Below are positions 9,520-19,147 of a DNA stretch of 64,000 nucleotides, piece by piece (the stretch's first letter is position 1; the number at the start of each line of letters is the position of its first letter). The notes beneath the pieces are model-generated. The model saw only the letters and a list, made by a program, of their open reading frames with translations. It made no database searches and was not told the origin of the DNA. The position numbers and the translations under genes are program-made. The stretch covers positions 23,132 through 87,131 of the forward strand of contig JBCCQH010000013.1 in NCBI GenBank assembly GCA_039024435.1. Reading direction: 5' to 3'. This stretch comes from JBCCQH01 sp039024435. Its GTDB lineage: Bacteria; Bacteroidota; Bacteroidia; J057; JADKCL01.

Positions 9520-10617
9520 CTACTCGAGCACTGAAATGCGGTAACCGGAGGGCGGTAGATGAATGCTGCCCCCCAGGTTGTCGAGGCGGGCGCCGGTCAC
9601 CGATGCAAAGATGTTCGGACGTCCCAGCAGCGTATGCAGGCCCAACAAAGCGAAGATAAGTGCTTCTTTGTAATCGACCACTGACTTTTGCAAGGTTTTC
9701 AAATCGATTTCGTGCGCGGCCACCGATTTTTGCAGTTCCTCCATGAGAAAGGTGTTGTGCGCTCCGCCCCCGGTGACGATCATCGGGCGCTGCTTCAACT
9801 TGAGCCGGCGCAGGGCATCGGTGATCCGGCTCACGATGTGGTACACACAGGTGTGGAGCCGGTTGGCGACCGGAATTTCCGGATTTGCAATCAAGGGCAG
9901 CACTTCCTGGTTGAACCACTCGGCGCCGAGGCTTTTGGGGGGCGGAAGCTGGAAGTAGGCCAACTTTTCCAGCGCTTCGTAGAGCTCACCGTCCAGTTCA
10001 CCGCTGCGGGCTCGCCCCCCCTCGGCATCGAAGGGGAGCGGTTCGGGCAAGCTATTGGTGAGCCAGTTCAGGGCCATGTTGCAAACGGTGACGTCAAAGG
10101 CCAGCTTGCCGTAGCTCAGATTGGCGATGCCCCCCAGATTGAGGAACAGCTTGTGTTCGGGAAACAACAAATGCTCCCCAAATGGGACCAGCGGCGCTCC
10201 CTGTCCCTTCAGCGCCACGTCTTTATTTCGAAAATTGGTGACCAAGGGGCAGTTGAGGTAAGCGGCCATGGACTCTCCGTCACCGATCTGCGTCGTAAAA
10301 TTTTTACCCGGCTGGTGAAAAATCGTGTGCCCGTGTGAGGCCACAAAGTGAGGCTTGAGCTCGTTGCGCTCAATAAAGTCCGCGACGATGCGCCCGAGGT
10401 AGTGCCCGTAGTAGACGTGGGTTTTGGCAAATACCTCGGCCGACTGCTCGTCCAGGCACCGCAAGCGGGCGTACCACTGCTCGTCGTAAGGAATGGTTTC
10501 GGCAGTCAGCAGGTCAAAACGCCAGTGGCGGTCTTCCGGGGTGAATTCGCAGTAGGCGAGGTCCACGCCGTCGAGCGAAGTGCCCGACATGAGACCGATT
10601 CCGCGGTAGTGTTTCAT
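9520..10617 (-). CDS. anmK: Anhydro-N-acetylmuramic acid kinase
   Basis: Phosphorylates and opens 1,6-anhydro-N-acetylmuramic acid to MurNAc 6-phosphate during peptidoglycan recycling; cytoplasmic. The start at 10617 gives MKHYRGIGLMSGTSLDGVD, the family N-terminal signature that binds ATP phosphates. Further marks are ASHGHTIFHQP, IGDGESMA, NLGGIANLS and a C-terminal VTGGGAHNTFLM phosphate/adenosine segment. At 365 residues the length is normal. The upstream in-frame 68 residues read into the neighbouring gene and are rejected. The start overlaps the stop of the upstream secreted-protein gene by 4 bp, so translation is probably coupled. Confidence 0.95.
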   Translation of the reverse strand: MKHYRGIGLMSGTSLDGVDLAYCEFTPEDRHWRFDLLTAETIPYDEQWYARLRCLDEQSAEVFAKTHVYYGHYLGRIVADFIERNELKPHFVASHGHTIFHQPGKNFTTQIGDGESMAAYLNCPLVTNFRNKDVALKGQGAPLVPFGEHLLFPEHKLFLNLGGIANLSYGKLAFDVTVCNMALNWLTNSLPEPLPFDAEGGRARSGELDGELYEALEKLAYFQLPPPKSLGAEWFNQEVLPLIANPEIPVANRLHTCVYHIVSRITDALRRLKLKQRPMIVTGGGAHNTFLMEELQKSVAAHEIDLKTLQKSVVDYKEALIFALLGLHTLLGRPNIFASVTGARLDNLGGSIHLPPSGYRISVLE

Positions 10618-11960
10618 GGTTCCGGGTTCGGGATCAAGGCGTCGTACTGGTAGGTAAATTCTTTTTTCTGGCCTTTGTCGAGGGACAATTTCCACCGGAG
10701 CTGCTGGGCGTAGGCGCTGTCCCCGAGCCTGCGGGTCTTGGCGCGGGGAGCATCGGTTACTTCTCCAAAAATGGCGCGGTCGAGGTCCAGGCGAATGAAT
10801 TTCTGTCCCACATTGTAGCACGCGACTTTGCCCTCCACGCTGATCCGGCGGTATTCCGTCCCGTCAATCGTCTCCGTCTTCTTCCCGCGCTTAGTGACCG
10901 TCTCCACAAGGGTGACCCGCATCGGCTTTTCCGTACCCAGGTTGATGGAGACCGTGCCGTCGGCGCTGGTAACGGTGCGGCCCAGGTTTGCGATGCTGCG
11001 GTTGTTTTCGTCGATGACGGCGTATTCCTGACAAGGGAAATTGTCGGGGTTCGGCGGCTTGAATTTAATGGTATTGTCCACGGAAAATGAGTGCGGCTCT
11101 CCATCGGTTTGCCGCACGTCCCAAGGAATCGCGCAGCGGTGCAGCCCAGTGTATTGCAGTTCTGCCTCGCGGACATTCAGGACGATTTGATCGCCCTGTT
11201 TCAGGCTCATTTTTCCCACGGAAAGCAGTTCCGCTTCGATTTGGCCTTCGCCGAGCAGGCTGGAGGGTGAGAGATCGGTTTCCACGTCGATCAGGTCGCC
11301 GGCTTCGTTGCGGATGATGGCCATGAGTTGCAGCCGCGCTTTGTCGCTGCCCAAGATGCGGATGCGGCATTGCGGTGACCAACTGAGTCCCTGGCGCACG
11401 GTGAACATTTCCAGCGGAACAAACGCAAGGTCCTGATTGATTTCGATGGCCAGCACGTCCTGCACGACCTTCCGGTCAATCCGGTAATCGCTGATCGTTT
11501 CTACGATGACCTGCTTGATTTGCCCCAGGGGAATGAAGTACTCCAGGTCATCGTCGCCGTGCAGGAGCAGCAACTTGTCCTCGGCATTGACCAGGCGGAC
11601 CGTGCCGCTGACCTCATCGTACTCCGCCCCGAGGACGTAGAGGATGGACACCGGCTTGCTGATATTCGCCTTGAGGATGTCCTCCCAGTTCCGCACCAAT
11701 CCCTTTTCGAGCACGGTGTCCTGCCGGAGGCGGTAGCTGGCCACCCGCACGTCCTCCGTGCCGGGGATCAGGTCCAGTCCCCGCGCGTCAATGGCCACGG
11801 GCAGGGGAACCTCGGCAAACCGGTTGTTAAACCGGACGATGCCCTTCCAGCCCACTTGGGCGGCGTCCCGGAAGACCGTAACCTTGTAGGGGGCCAAAGT
11901 GGTTTGCCCCTGGCCATAAATGGCAATGAAAAGCCCCCCGATCAAGAGGAGGCTTTTCAT
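10614..11960 (-). CDS. Secreted DUF4139-like protein, 448 residues
   Basis: The chosen ATG at 11960 puts a clear Sec signal first (MKSLLLIGGLFIAIYGQ, cleavage after GQG or so); in-frame starts at 11978 and 12002 are also possible. The mature part is beta-rich, with a segment reading VTVFRDAAQVGWKGIVRFNN, a middle region concerning gauche-like beta repeats, and a C-terminal ETVTKRGKKTETIDG region followed by a stretch resembling the DUF4139 C-terminal beta domain. Predicted periplasmic or surface location. It is upstream of anmK with a 4-bp overlap. Family assignment is tentative; function is unknown. Confidence 0.7.
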   Translation of the reverse strand: MKSLLLIGGLFIAIYGQGQTTLAPYKVTVFRDAAQVGWKGIVRFNNRFAEVPLPVAIDARGLDLIPGTEDVRVASYRLRQDTVLEKGLVRNWEDILKANISKPVSILYVLGAEYDEVSGTVRLVNAEDKLLLLHGDDDLEYFIPLGQIKQVIVETISDYRIDRKVVQDVLAIEINQDLAFVPLEMFTVRQGLSWSPQCRIRILGSDKARLQLMAIIRNEAGDLIDVETDLSPSSLLGEGQIEAELLSVGKMSLKQGDQIVLNVREAELQYTGLHRCAIPWDVRQTDGEPHSFSVDNTIKFKPPNPDNFPCQEYAVIDENNRSIANLGRTVTSADGTVSINLGTEKPMRVTLVETVTKRGKKTETIDGTEYRRISVEGKVACYNVGQKFIRLDLDRAIFGEVTDAPRAKTRRLGDSAYAQQLRWKLSLDKGQKKEFTYQYDALIPNPEP

Positions 11961-12047
11961 TGCTGCGGAGATGCGCATTTGATCTTGATTAGATGAAACC
12001 ATTTTCAATCTCCTTTTGCCCGCAACCGCCGGAGCGGCACCCGGCGC

Positions 12048-14192
12048 TTATTTGATGCCGTGCATCATCCGTTTCAGGATCGGCGACAGCAACATCGCGA
12101 TGAGTGCAAAGAACAGGGCGAAGAAGGTAATCTGCGAGAAGACCTTGACGTAATTCGACAGTCCTTTCACCTTACCAACGCTCTTTTTGAACGCACTGTA
12201 TTTTTTCGCAAAGGCAAATGCATTGTTTGCCCACTCAGCGTTGTACTGGACCATTTTGTCCTTGGTGGCGTTGAAAACTTTGACCTTTTCCATGGCCTGG
12301 GCTTTGGCGGCCACCTGACCGAACTTTTCCAGTTTTTCGGTTTTTTCCGCGCCTTCATCCATGGCCAGTAGTTTTTGGGCATCCTTTTGGGTAGGACTGT
12401 TTTCGAAGGCGAAAAATTGGTCGTAGAATTCAAAGAAGTATTCCTTGGGCCGATTCGGATTGAGGGTATCGGTGTAGGACAATGCGGCGGCCATGGGCTT
12501 GAGTTCCTCGGCCAGTTTGACATTGCCCGGGGCGGCTTCGGCCCACTTATCGTTTACCGTAGCCATCGCTTGGGTGGCCCCGATCAACTGGTTCAGATCT
12601 TCCCCGCTGGGCAATTCCAGTTTGCTGTAGTCCATGCCGGTGACATTGCCTTCGCCATCCTTGATCTTGGATTGGTTGATCCAACTGGTATCGAGCACGG
12701 CCACCAAGGCTTTTTGGAAGTCGAAGTTGAAGCGGCCGACTTTGTTTTGGTCTTCTCCGGTGAATGCTTCCACGAAACCGTTGATCACGCCCGACTTTTC
12801 CACGTACTCGGTGGTCGCTTCCTCCACGGTGAGCTTGGCGATGACGCCCGAAATATGGTGAGCAAAGGCTGAGGACAAGAACCAGACGCCCATCATGAGC
12901 GAAACGATGGCCTTGGGCGATAGCTCAGTGACCTTGGACAAACCGATGGGCGAAATGAACATCTCCCCGGTAGTGATCAGGAAATAGCCCGCCGCGAGGT
13001 AGAAGAAGGGCACGCTACCGGTGCTGTCCATTTGGTGGGCACTGAAGGCAAATACTCCGAAGCCGAGGCCCAACTGCAAGATCCCCAAGGCAAACTTGAT
13101 CGGGGTCGACGGATTGAGGCGCTTGGTGTCGAGGAAGGTCCACAGCAACGAAAACGGCACCGCCAGCACGATGATGTAGAAGGGATTGATGGCATTCGTC
13201 TGAGAAGCGTTCAGGAAAGTCAAATTCACATTCCGCTCGGCGAAGAGGGTCAGCGAACTGCCCGCTTGCTCAAAAAACGACCAGAATACCGTGATGAATA
13301 CGGTGAGAACGAGGACGACGAACAGCCGTTGCCAGACGACCTTCTCGGATCGGCTCATGTAGTAAATCAGGTAACCGAGGATGATGATGCCGACGGCGAT
13401 CAGCAACGCTTCCATCAATTCGCCCAGACCGGGGATGTGGAGATCATTGAAGTAGACCAGGAAAGAGGCAATCGGGACGAGCAGGGCCGCGCCGAAGTAG
13501 ATGACGTTGGCGACGTTGGTGCCAAACACCTTTTCCTTTTGCCATTTTTCCGGTTGCAGTCCCACGTCGAGGAAGATGCCATTGCGGGAGCCGAGGGCAA
13601 ATACTACCAAACCGATCAACATCCCGACCCCAGCCGCACCGAAGCCCCAGTGCCAGCCGTAGGTTTCCCCAAGCCAGCCGCAAACCAGCGGGGCCAGGAA
13701 GGCACCGGCATTGATCCCCATGTAAAAAATGGTGAAACCAGCGTCGCGGCGCTTGTCCCCGGGAGGATACAGGCTACCGACCATCGTGGAAATGTTCGGT
13801 TTGAAAAATCCGTTGCCCACAATCAGCAGACCGAGGGCGCCAAAGAAGAAAAACTCGCTTTCGAAGGCCATGATGAAATGGCCGAGGGCCATCAGAACCG
13901 CGCCGAGCATGATCGACTTGCGGTAGCCTAGGAACCGGTCCGCCATGTTCCCGCCGATGACCGGCGTGGCGTAAACGAGGGCGCCATAGGCGGCATAAAT
14001 GCCGATGGAGATTTCCTCACCGTTGGACAATTCGCGGAATAGATTGTTGACCATGTAGAGGGTCAGCAGGGCGCGCATTCCGTAGAAGGAGAAGCGCTCC
14101 CAAAGCTCCGCAAAAAACAAGTAGAAGAGGCCGGACGGGTGGCCAAATGTTTGTGGACCGTTCTCCACCGACTGGGTACTGGTTGTAGACAT
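12048..14192 (-). CDS. POT/PTR-family proton:oligopeptide symporter with long C-terminal insert
   Basis: An inner-membrane MFS carrier for di- and tripeptides. The first helix carries the family motif FAELWERFSFYGMRALL (E-x-x-E-R-F-x-Y-Y-like), followed by a PTR2 signature region GNGFFKPNISTMVGSLYPPGD. The normal family length is about 450-600 residues, but this product has 714. The extra length is a roughly 200-residue hydrophilic, helix-rich, Lys/Glu/Ala-rich stretch between the penultimate and last membrane segments (about residues 470-680), after HHISGVIAKL and before SQITFFALFFALIAMLL. Such extensions occur in Bacteroidota POT carriers, but their role is not known to me. Confidence 0.9.
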   Translation of the reverse strand: MSTTSTQSVENGPQTFGHPSGLFYLFFAELWERFSFYGMRALLTLYMVNNLFRELSNGEEISIGIYAAYGALVYATPVIGGNMADRFLGYRKSIMLGAVLMALGHFIMAFESEFFFFGALGLLIVGNGFFKPNISTMVGSLYPPGDKRRDAGFTIFYMGINAGAFLAPLVCGWLGETYGWHWGFGAAGVGMLIGLVVFALGSRNGIFLDVGLQPEKWQKEKVFGTNVANVIYFGAALLVPIASFLVYFNDLHIPGLGELMEALLIAVGIIILGYLIYYMSRSEKVVWQRLFVVLVLTVFITVFWSFFEQAGSSLTLFAERNVNLTFLNASQTNAINPFYIIVLAVPFSLLWTFLDTKRLNPSTPIKFALGILQLGLGFGVFAFSAHQMDSTGSVPFFYLAAGYFLITTGEMFISPIGLSKVTELSPKAIVSLMMGVWFLSSAFAHHISGVIAKLTVEEATTEYVEKSGVINGFVEAFTGEDQNKVGRFNFDFQKALVAVLDTSWINQSKIKDGEGNVTGMDYSKLELPSGEDLNQLIGATQAMATVNDKWAEAAPGNVKLAEELKPMAAALSYTDTLNPNRPKEYFFEFYDQFFAFENSPTQKDAQKLLAMDEGAEKTEKLEKFGQVAAKAQAMEKVKVFNATKDKMVQYNAEWANNAFAFAKKYSAFKKSVGKVKGLSNYVKVFSQITFFALFFALIAMLLSPILKRMMHGIK

Positions 14193-14726
14193 GCTCTAAT
14201 TCAGCTAAATTCCATAGAAAATGGGGGTTTGCCTCCCCGAAAGAGATCGTTTTCGAAGGATCGATGTTCGATTCTCAGCAACCTAATAATCAAACAAATC
14301 TATATGATCGGCTATCCTTTTCCAAAAAAAGTTAAGTCAACCAATCTGGAGAAGACACGGCCGTATGCTTTAGCAAAATGCCGCGATCCTGCATTTATTG
14401 AACCCTTTTGTGAGGGGCGTTTTCCCGCTCTGTTGCGGGATTTAACGCTCACAAGGTAGCCCCGGCGATCGCAGCGGAAAAAAATCGATACCGAAAGGCG
14501 TTTTTGGGGGAGTCAAGGGCGGTTTTCTCCCTCCCTCGGGTCGCAATTCGCGCCCACCGCCGGCCGTGCTCCCCCCCACCGCCGGGCAAGATCGGCACGC
14601 GCGCCTTCCCCCGCCGATTCCCCAGCCAGAAATGACAAGGCCGAGCTACTTGTAACAATGACACTATCCGGTTCCGGTCTCTGTCCGATTTTTCCTATTT
14701 TTGCTCCGATCACCGGTTGATTGCCC
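14193..14726. other. Intergenic region with a nested hairpin
   Basis: This divergent gap between the POT carrier (minus) and the AcpH-like gene (plus) holds no supported gene. At 14404-14456 there is an imperfect cruciform: a CTTTTGTGAGGGGCGTT/AACGCTCACAAGG outer stem with a GG bulge and a perfect TCCCGC/GCGGGA inner stem. Promoters for both flanking genes should lie here, but I cannot point to convincing boxes. Confidence 0.4.
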
Positions 14727-15425
14727 ATGAATTTCATTTCGCATTTTTACGCAGATCGCGGCGTTCAGGACGCGCTGTTCATTGTCGGAACGGTGACGCC
14801 GGACTTGATGTCCATCTACAACGCGAAGTACCGGGTCAAAAATTCTCACCTCAATAAATTCGACCGTTTGGCCCATCCTGAGGTGCCACGCTCATTCTTA
14901 AAAGGATTGGAGCGGCATTTTTTTGTGGACCGCATCTTCCACGACTCGGACAACTTTCGGCGGGAAACCGAGCGGATCAGTCAGGAATTGCCGCTGCGGC
15001 TGCCCCAATATGATATCCAGCGCAAATTTTTCATCGGCCACCTGCTGCTGGAATTGCTCATGGATAAGATCATCATCGACCAGGATCCGCGCATCCTGGA
15101 AGAATTTTACGGCCATTTTGCGGACGCCGGACAGTACGCACCGCTGCAACAGTTTACCGGACTGGTGGCCGGCCACACGCTGGGCACTTACGTCTCGTTT
15201 TTGCGCAAATTTTACGAGAACAAGTACCTCTACAAGTACCAGGAATACGCGCACTTGATCTGGGTCTTGGGTCAATTGCTGCGCCGCGTGCGGGTAGAAA
15301 GCCGCGATTTTCTCCACGCACCAGCATTTTTGGACTACATGAAAGAGTACGAAACCGGTTTGGTGGACCGCTTTGAGATATTTTTTACCGAGATCCACAA
15401 CGCCGAAGGATTTAGCTTCGATTGA
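14727..15425 (+). CDS. AcpH-like protein (putative acyl-carrier-protein phosphodiesterase family)
   Basis: The ATG at 14727 gives 232 residues beginning MNFISHFYADRG, similar in style to ACP phosphodiesterases, which begin MNFLAHL. A later GLERHFFVDRIFHDSDNFRRE segment keeps the histidine/aspartate spacing (H-x4-D-x2-FH-S/D) seen in that family, and FIGHLLLELLMDKIII gives another conserved helix. The true enzyme removes 4'-phosphopantetheine from acyl carrier protein. Similarity is from pattern recall only, so the specific activity is uncertain. The stop overlaps the next frame by a few bases, but the acylase start is 39 bp downstream. Confidence 0.6.
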   Translation: MNFISHFYADRGVQDALFIVGTVTPDLMSIYNAKYRVKNSHLNKFDRLAHPEVPRSFLKGLERHFFVDRIFHDSDNFRRETERISQELPLRLPQYDIQRKFFIGHLLLELLMDKIIIDQDPRILEEFYGHFADAGQYAPLQQFTGLVAGHTLGTYVSFLRKFYENKYLYKYQEYAHLIWVLGQLLRRVRVESRDFLHAPAFLDYMKEYETGLVDRFEIFFTEIHNAEGFSFD

Positions 15426-15463
15426 TCGTGCCGGGGGCTTATCTTTGCTCAACTTCTGAATCC

Positions 15464-17557
15464 ATGTCTGTTTCCTTCCACTTTCGGCTCTGCTTCTTAT
15501 TTTTTGTCGTTTGCGCGGTCGAGCTGCCGGCGACGGGTCAGATTGATCCCGCGCCGATCACCATCGCCCGGGATGCGTGGGGTGTACCTCACATCTTTGC
15601 CCCGACCGATCCCCAAGTCGCCTACGGACTCGCCTGGGCCCACGCCGAGGACGATTTCCCCACGATTCAAGAGCCGCTGCTCGCGGTGCAGGGCCGCCTC
15701 TCGGAGGTGAAGGGCAAAAACGGGGTGCTCCTGGATGCGATTGCCTTTTTTGCCGATGTGGAAGGCGCAGTGGAGACTCAGTTTGACTCGGTGTTTTCCC
15801 CGGAATACAAAGCTTTGCTAAATGGCTACGTACAGGGCCTCAATGCATTTGCCGCGGCTCACCCCGACGAGATCCGGGCCTCAGGGCTCTTTCCCACCTC
15901 GGAACGGGAGCTGGTCAAGGCCTACATCATGACGATGATGTTCATCAGCAATGTCCATTACGATCTGATTCGCATTCTGCAGAACACCATCGTGCACCAG
16001 GAAGCAGCCGGCTTTCACCGCGGCTCCAATGGCTGGGCCTTTGCCCCCCACAAAACGGAAACCGGGGAGACCTACCTGGTTTCAAATACCCACCAGCCCT
16101 TGCGGGGGCCGACCAGTTGGTACGAGGCGCACGTCCAGTCCGAGGAAGGTTGGGACATGCTGGGGGCTACTTTCCCGGCCGGCGTCACCCCGTTTTTGGG
16201 GACCAATCGCTACCTGGGCTGGACCCACACCACAAACTATGACGATTTCGACGATGTCTACAAACTGGTCATGCACCCGAAAAAGAAGTGGCACTACCGC
16301 TACGACGGCAAGTGGAAAGCATTGGAAAAGCGGGTGCTCAAGTTGAAGGTGAAGTTCGGCCCGGTCAAAATTCCGGTGAAGCGGACGTTTTATTGGAGCG
16401 TGTACGGTCCGGCCTTGAAGAACAAGCACGGTTTCTACGCGATCCGCTTTGTCTGCAACCAGGTGATCACCGCCGGTCAGCAGTGGTACGCCATGAACAA
16501 GGCGCGCAACTTCACGGAGTTTGAAGCCGCGCTCAAGCGGCAATCCCTCCCCAACCAAAATGTCATCTACGCCGACCGCGATGGCCGGATCGCGTTTCTG
16601 GGCAACGGTCTTTTCCCCTACCGTGCCACGGGCTACAACTGGCAAGGGGTGGTGCCGGGCGATACCTCGGCGACCAACTGGCCACTGAAGTTTTTGCCCT
16701 TGGACAGCCTGATTTACGTGCGGGATCCGGAGTGTGGGTACGTATTCAACTGCAACCACACCAGTTACAACTGTACCTGTCCGGCGGAAAATCCGCGGCC
16801 GGAGGACTACAATCCGCGCATCGGTTACCAGCCCAAGAATACTGCGCGGGCCATTCGGGTGGGCCAATTCATGGCGGAAACGGACAAAATCAGTTACGCA
16901 CGGGTGAAGGAGATGAAATACGACTCGCGGATTCCGCTGCCGCTCTACACCCGCAGCATCGAGAACCTGGACCTGTTGCGGAGCTTGGACCCCGCGCGCT
17001 ATCCCGATCTGCGCGAGGTTTTAGCGGTCCTGACCAAATGGGATGGGAGTGCCGAAGTGGACAATGAGCAGGCGGCGATCATCTCCTTGGCGATTCAGCA
17101 CTTGCTCAAATACATTCGGGGACTCGGCATCGCCGAATACAACAATACCTTGCCGGAAGAAGAATTTGCCGAAGCCCTGCGGTTTGCCCAGAAGCACTTG
17201 CGGAAGCACTTTGGAACCCTGGAGGTGCCGTTGGGCGACTTACAAAAACACGTCCGCGGGGAGCAGGTCATGGGCATTTGGGGCATCCCGGAAGTTCTTA
17301 CCCAGATGTACACCAAGCCCTGGGAAGATGGCCGCTACCAAAGTGAATTGGGGGATTCCTACACGCTATTTGTGACCTACGACGCCGCCGGAGTGAAGCG
17401 GATTGAGACTGTGGTACCTTATGGCGCGAGCAACCGGCCGGGTGATCCCCACTATGCCGATCAAATGTCCCTTTTCGTCAACAAACAACTCAAAACCATG
17501 TCCATGGACCGCACCCAAATCCTCGATTCCGCCACGCGCATTTATCACCCAAAGTAA
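15464..17557 (+). CDS. Penicillin acylase-family (Ntn) hydrolase
   Basis: Predicted periplasmic amidase of the N-terminal nucleophile superfamily, made as one chain and self-cleaved. A signal peptide follows the ATG at 15464 (MSVSFHFRLCFLFFVVCA, cleavage near GQ). The alpha-chain region holds ARDAWGVPHIFA and a TVAYGLAWAHAEDD-like block. The beta chain should begin at Ser188 in RGSNGWAFAP, the expected nucleophile, with downstream SNTHQPLRGPTSWYE and the oxyanion/Asn region TTNYDDFDDVYKL. The 697-residue length fits acylase/quorum-quenching relatives. Substrate could be an N-acyl homoserine lactone, a peptide or a lactam; sequence alone does not decide. The ATG is preferred to an in-frame start at 15422 because it begins the signal. 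Confidence 0.85.
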   Translation: MSVSFHFRLCFLFFVVCAVELPATGQIDPAPITIARDAWGVPHIFAPTDPQVAYGLAWAHAEDDFPTIQEPLLAVQGRLSEVKGKNGVLLDAIAFFADVEGAVETQFDSVFSPEYKALLNGYVQGLNAFAAAHPDEIRASGLFPTSERELVKAYIMTMMFISNVHYDLIRILQNTIVHQEAAGFHRGSNGWAFAPHKTETGETYLVSNTHQPLRGPTSWYEAHVQSEEGWDMLGATFPAGVTPFLGTNRYLGWTHTTNYDDFDDVYKLVMHPKKKWHYRYDGKWKALEKRVLKLKVKFGPVKIPVKRTFYWSVYGPALKNKHGFYAIRFVCNQVITAGQQWYAMNKARNFTEFEAALKRQSLPNQNVIYADRDGRIAFLGNGLFPYRATGYNWQGVVPGDTSATNWPLKFLPLDSLIYVRDPECGYVFNCNHTSYNCTCPAENPRPEDYNPRIGYQPKNTARAIRVGQFMAETDKISYARVKEMKYDSRIPLPLYTRSIENLDLLRSLDPARYPDLREVLAVLTKWDGSAEVDNEQAAIISLAIQHLLKYIRGLGIAEYNNTLPEEEFAEALRFAQKHLRKHFGTLEVPLGDLQKHVRGEQVMGIWGIPEVLTQMYTKPWEDGRYQSELGDSYTLFVTYDAAGVKRIETVVPYGASNRPGDPHYADQMSLFVNKQLKTMSMDRTQILDSATRIYHPK

Positions 17558-18118
17558 TTTTCGGTGAGCAAGCTTCTGACTGTCCGATTTCCGATGAGCG
17601 CTGCGCTCAACTTTCACTTGCGCTAAAGTGGCGCAAGTGAAAGTTGATTATTGGTTGGGAATGGAACATTCGCCGAGCGGAAATTCTTGTTTGCGGCAAG
17701 GATGGGAGGGACATTGGTCGCGCCGATCCGGCGGGACGGAGCACCGCGAACTCCCGGAACAGCCCGGTACGGACGCGTCGGTGGAGCGTCAGTAGCCGCC
17801 CCGGTGAAGATACAATCTACCCAATCCCACTTCAGTACGCGGATCGTAGACGCACGATAGGAGGATTTTTGATGGGTGGTGGAACGCAGCAGGACCGGCC
17901 GAATGGCGATTGAAATTCGGAAGTTGAGTCATTGCACATTTTTAAGGTCAAATCCTGCGCCGCGCGTGATCGCGCGGGTCTACGGGAATAATCGGAGTTG
18001 AGATCCGCTTCGTTGATTGTAGGCTGCGGGTTCAGGAACGCGCCCGTTGGAAATTGGAAATTCTCCCATCGAGAATCAGCCATTCTTTCCTAAATTGAAA
18101 CGGATTATCATTTGCGCT
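17558..18118. other. Intergenic region containing a perfect 16-bp hairpin
   Basis: No convincing gene. At 17608-17646 CAACTTTCACTTGCGC pairs perfectly with its complement across a 7-base loop. No T run follows on either strand, so it is not a classical terminator. It could be a repeat-element hairpin or an RNA stability element downstream of the acylase gene. Confidence 0.5.
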
Positions 18119-19147
18119 ATGCAGTACAAATTATTGGGATATACCGGGCTCCGGGTCTCAGAGCTTTCGCTGGGGACGATGACTTTCGGTGAAGAATGGG
18201 GCTGGGGGGCTTCGCGTGAAGTCAGCCAGCAGGTTTTTGATGCCTACGCGGAAGCGGGGGGCAATTTTATCGATACGGCCAATCGCTACACGGAGGGCAC
18301 GAGTGAACGCTGGCTGGGGGATTTTCTGGCCGCCGACCGCGACCACTTCGTGCTGGCGACCAAGTACACCCTGTACGACCGCCTCAATGACCCCAACTTC
18401 AATGGCAACCACCGCCTGAATATGATGCGCTCGGTCGAAGCCAGTCTCAAGCGCCTCAAGACGGACCACCTCGATGTGCTGTACCTCCACGCCTGGGACG
18501 GCATGTCGCCCATCGAAGAAGTTCTGCGGGGGATCGACGACTTGGTGCGCCAGGGCAAGGTCATCTACGCGGGCATCTCGGATACGCCGGCCTGGATCGT
18601 CGCTCGGGCCAATACCATCGCCGACCTGCGGGGCTGGACCCGCTTCAACGCGTTGCAGATCGAGTACAGTTTGATCCAGCGCACGGTGGAGCGTGAACTG
18701 TTGCCGATGGCAAAATCGATGGACATCGCGGTGACGGCCTGGGCCGCTCTGGCCGGAGGGGCGCTCACCGGCAAATACCTCGACGGCAATGGGGCCGACA
18801 AACGCCTGAGTGAAGGCAGCACCCGCCTCAACGAGCGCAGCCAGAACATTACCCGCGAGGTGGTCGCCATCGCGAAGGAGCTCGGTTGTTCTCCGGCGCA
18901 AGTCGCCATCAATTGGGTCCGACAGAAAGACCAAGTGGTGATCCCAATTATCGGGGCGCGGAAGCTCAGTCAGATCCGAGACAGCCTTGGTTGCCTGGAA
19001 CACCCCCTCGCCCCCGAACACCTGGCCCACCTCAACGAGGTCAGTCACATCGAGCTCGGTTTTCCCCACGATTTTCTGCGCTCGGACGGGGTCAAAAATG
19101 TCCTGTTCGGCGGCACTTACCCGCAAATTGATTCCCACAGATTATGA
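18119..19147 (+). CDS. Aldo/keto reductase
   Basis: Cytoplasmic NAD(P)H-dependent oxidoreductase with a TIM-barrel fold. The start at 18119 gives MQYKLLGYTGLRVSELSLG, the usual family opening. Catalytic residues are visible: Asp in NFIDTANRYTEGTSE with Tyr (ANRY), Lys in VLATKYT, and His in YLHAWDG. The cofactor end reads QVVIPIIGARKLSQI. At 342 residues it resembles the YajO/YghZ-like group. The next gene, an SDR, begins 4 bp before this stop, so they are translationally coupled and probably work on related carbonyl compounds. Confidence 0.93.
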   Translation: MQYKLLGYTGLRVSELSLGTMTFGEEWGWGASREVSQQVFDAYAEAGGNFIDTANRYTEGTSERWLGDFLAADRDHFVLATKYTLYDRLNDPNFNGNHRLNMMRSVEASLKRLKTDHLDVLYLHAWDGMSPIEEVLRGIDDLVRQGKVIYAGISDTPAWIVARANTIADLRGWTRFNALQIEYSLIQRTVERELLPMAKSMDIAVTAWAALAGGALTGKYLDGNGADKRLSEGSTRLNERSQNITREVVAIAKELGCSPAQVAINWVRQKDQVVIPIIGARKLSQIRDSLGCLEHPLAPEHLAHLNEVSHIELGFPHDFLRSDGVKNVLFGGTYPQIDSHRL

